A DNA stretch of 8,231 bases, taken from contig CALGAR010000076.1 in assembly GCA_937959285.1 (NCBI GenBank), positions 1 to 8,231 of the forward strand. The letters run 5' to 3'. The notes under the pieces were generated by a model. That model had not been told where the DNA came from. It worked only from the letters and a program-made list of their open reading frames with translations, and ran no database searches. Origin of the DNA: an uncultured Bryobacterales bacterium. GTDB lineage: Bacteria > Acidobacteriota > Terriglobia > Bryobacterales > Bryobacteraceae. Made by a program: the position numbers and the translations under genes. Below are positions 6,960 to 8,231 of this stretch, piece after piece. How positions within the stretch are numbered: position 1 is the first letter of the stretch; each line of letters starts with the position of its first letter.

Positions 6960-7135
6960 TTTGCCTCCTCGGGAATGGGAGAGAAGATTACTGCGGGCTC
7001 CACAGAGTGAGGGAGATCCCGCACAAGGGGCCGGAAAACGGCTTCCAGCCGGTCAAGAGCCGCGGCGGCTCGGGTTAGATCCTCTTCAGGAATACCGAGT
7101 TGCTGGGCCTGGGCGATCGCTTTCCAGTTCTTCAT
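6956..7135 (-). CDS. GatC/AtzG-like small amidase partner, 59 residues
   Basis: ATG at 7135-7133 opens a 59-codon frame ending in TGA (6958-6956) that overlaps the amidase GTG start by 4 bases. The product begins MKNWKAIAQAQQLGIPEEDL, continues with a predicted amphipathic helix (TRAAAALDRLEAVFRPLVRDL, about 21-41) and ends in LPHSVEPAVIFSP. The helix followed by an acidic x-V-E-P-A/T-x-x-F segment recalls GatC, which wraps around GatA, and even more AtzG (DUF4089), the small partner needed by the amidase AtzE. The position directly before, and overlapping, an amidase gene supports this strongly. The likely role is to stabilise or fold the amidase. The Shine-Dalgarno before its own ATG is weak. 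Its stop-proximal bases carry the amidase ribosome site, so translation of the two is probably coupled and near stoichiometric. Family assignment is from memory of the pattern, not a profile search. Confidence 0.75.
   Translation of the reverse strand: MKNWKAIAQAQQLGIPEEDLTRAAAALDRLEAVFRPLVRDLPHSVEPAVIFSPIPEEAK
6964..6970 (-). promoter_or_regulatory. Shine-Dalgarno of the amidase, inside the upstream small gene
   Basis: On the minus strand the bases read GAGGAGG, 4 bases before the GTG at 6959. It encodes the Glu-Glu near the end of the GatC/AtzG-like protein and supports the GTG as the true amidase start. Confidence 0.6.
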
Positions 7136-7176
7136 TGCTATGCCATTGTAGCCCGCGCCAGACTCGCAAGAGCAGA

Positions 7177-8231
7177 CTAAAATCGCGGACCCTCGATCCG
7201 TATGACCGGCATGTTTTTTCGCGCAGCGAATTCGCGGCGGAAGTAGATTGTATGCCCGAAGCCGGAATCGAAAACCGGAACGTAGCGTTCCATGATTTCA
7301 CCCACTTGTTTCCACCTTTCCGGCCGGGCCATCCTGTACATGCGATAGAGATCTCCGTAGAGGGAATCGACGATGATCAGGACCTCGGCGCTCCTGCCGG
7401 TCGTCGCTCCCAGCATGGGGTCATCGATCAGCCGCTTGTCGAAATCGAGCGCAAATAGCATGGCGGATGATCCGATAATCGTTTCCGCGTCGTGCGCATG
7501 CTTCGCAAGGAACGTTCCGATCTGCCGCTCCGGCTCGCGATGAGAGCGCGTGAGGGCTAAGCCTGCAACTCCGCCGGCATTGAGAAGCACGAACCCGGCA
7601 AGAACCGGGTAGACAAAGCGCCGCATTCCTCCGATCCATCCTGTCAGCCGGTTTGGCAGTTGGACGGCCACCTGAGCGACGAGAGCCGCGTACATCGGCA
7701 GGATGTGCACCAGGTAATAGCTGAGTTTCTGGTTGAACACGCACTGCACCGAAAAGTATGCCAGCCAGAGCGCCAGCAGCAACTTGGTTCCGTCCTTGTC
7801 CCTGATAGCCGGAGAGAGCGCCGCCGCAAAAAGAGAAGATGCGAACACCAGGAGAACCGCTCCTTTCAAACGCGGGATCAGGTCGGGAGAAAGGATGCTG
7901 TAAGCGGCGGCGTACCGATCTTTGATTTCCAGCCATAGAATCGTCATCGGGTTCCAGGAGCGGGGAGCTCGCCCGTAGGAATTTGCCAGTAACTGGGCTC
8001 GCCAGGCTTCCGGGTCCTGCATCGCGTAAACGGCGTAAAGACTCACGACGATTGCGAAGCCGGCAAGCCCTGCCGCGACGATCGACCAGCTTAGCCTTCT
8101 CCGGTCATAGGCCAGCGCCAATACGCCCAGGCCGAAGGCATGGAGGATCGCATTGGGATGAATGATTCCGGAAATCGCCAGCAGGAAACAGGAGAGCGCG
8201 GCGGCGGCATGGAGATTCTTCTCCCGCAGGC
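7177..8231 (-). CDS. Polytopic membrane protein, probable GT-C/family 39-type glycosyltransferase (partial, N-terminus beyond right edge)
   Basis: The frame is open from the TAG at 7179-7177 to the right edge, giving 350 residues. An internal TTG at 8121 could be mistaken for a start, but there are 36 more open codons upstream with clear membrane sequence (LSCFLLAISGIIHP), so the gene is cut by the edge. The visible part has about seven hydrophobic helices in the first 220 residues and then a soluble C-terminal domain of about 130 residues. The segment FNQKLSYYLVHILPMYAALVA matches the K-x-x-YYLL-x-x-P-x-hydrophobic pattern of PMT/ArnT-like enzymes, which transfer sugars from lipid-phosphate donors in the inner membrane. 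The catalytic Asp of such enzymes lies in the first extracytoplasmic loop, outside the window. The tail segment IIGSSAMLFALDFDKRLIDDP resembles the C-terminal domain often found in these proteins. The GatC/AtzG-like gene starts 41 bases downstream. A non-enzymatic membrane protein remains possible. Confidence 0.6.
   Translation of the reverse strand, partial: LREKNLHAAAALSCFLLAISGIIHPNAILHAFGLGVLALAYDRRRLSWSIVAAGLAGFAIVVSLYAVYAMQDPEAWRAQLLANSYGRAPRSWNPMTILWLEIKDRYAAAYSILSPDLIPRLKGAVLLVFASSLFAAALSPAIRDKDGTKLLLALWLAYFSVQCVFNQKLSYYLVHILPMYAALVAQVAVQLPNRLTGWIGGMRRFVYPVLAGFVLLNAGGVAGLALTRSHREPERQIGTFLAKHAHDAETIIGSSAMLFALDFDKRLIDDPMLGATTGRSAEVLIIVDSLYGDLYRMYRMARPERWKQVGEIMERYVPVFDSGFGHTIYFRREFAARKNMPVIRIEGPRF

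Overview
All convincing genes in this window read from the minus strand. The sequence is GC-rich, and the gene content fits an Acidobacteriota genome, possibly Solibacter/Bryobacter-like. That guess rests on three things: a DmsE/MtrA-type decaheme cytochrome paired with a beta-barrel protein, a Tat-exported Gfo/Idh/MocA oxidoreductase, and a generic amidase with a tiny GatC/AtzG-like partner. It is inferred from gene content and protein style, not from a phylogenetic marker.

Left part (1-2075): a porin-cytochrome module. A periplasmic cytochrome with ten CxxCH haem sites (888-1820) is followed 14 bases later by a signal-peptide-bearing outer-membrane beta-barrel protein that runs off the left edge (1-873). 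Such pairs carry electrons across the outer membrane. Upstream on the same strand is a 31-residue single-pass membrane microprotein with a strong ribosome binding site (1980-2075).

Middle (2076-4064): a 386-base stretch without a gene, then a minimal TadV/CpaA-type prepilin peptidase (2462-2911). It overlaps by 4 bases an 81-residue basic protein of unknown function (2908-3153). Next comes a NarL/LuxR-type response regulator whose receiver domain keeps the phosphoacceptor Asp but has lost the conserved Lys and other pocket residues (3369-4064).

Right part (4244-8231): a probable operon transcribed right to left. In order it holds the C-terminal 350 residues of a polytopic membrane protein resembling GT-C/family 39 glycosyltransferases (cut by the right edge), a 59-residue GatC/AtzG-like protein, an amidase-signature hydrolase whose GTG start overlaps that small gene, and the Tat-exported NAD(P)-type oxidoreductase. 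A strong GC-rich hairpin follows the last stop codon.

No tRNA, rRNA, CRISPR array, insertion sequence or phage gene was seen. The most interesting items are the electron-conduit pair with its upstream membrane microprotein, the unannotated-size GatC/AtzG-like subunit coupled to the amidase, and the degenerate receiver domain. I did not find evidence of a wholly new system.
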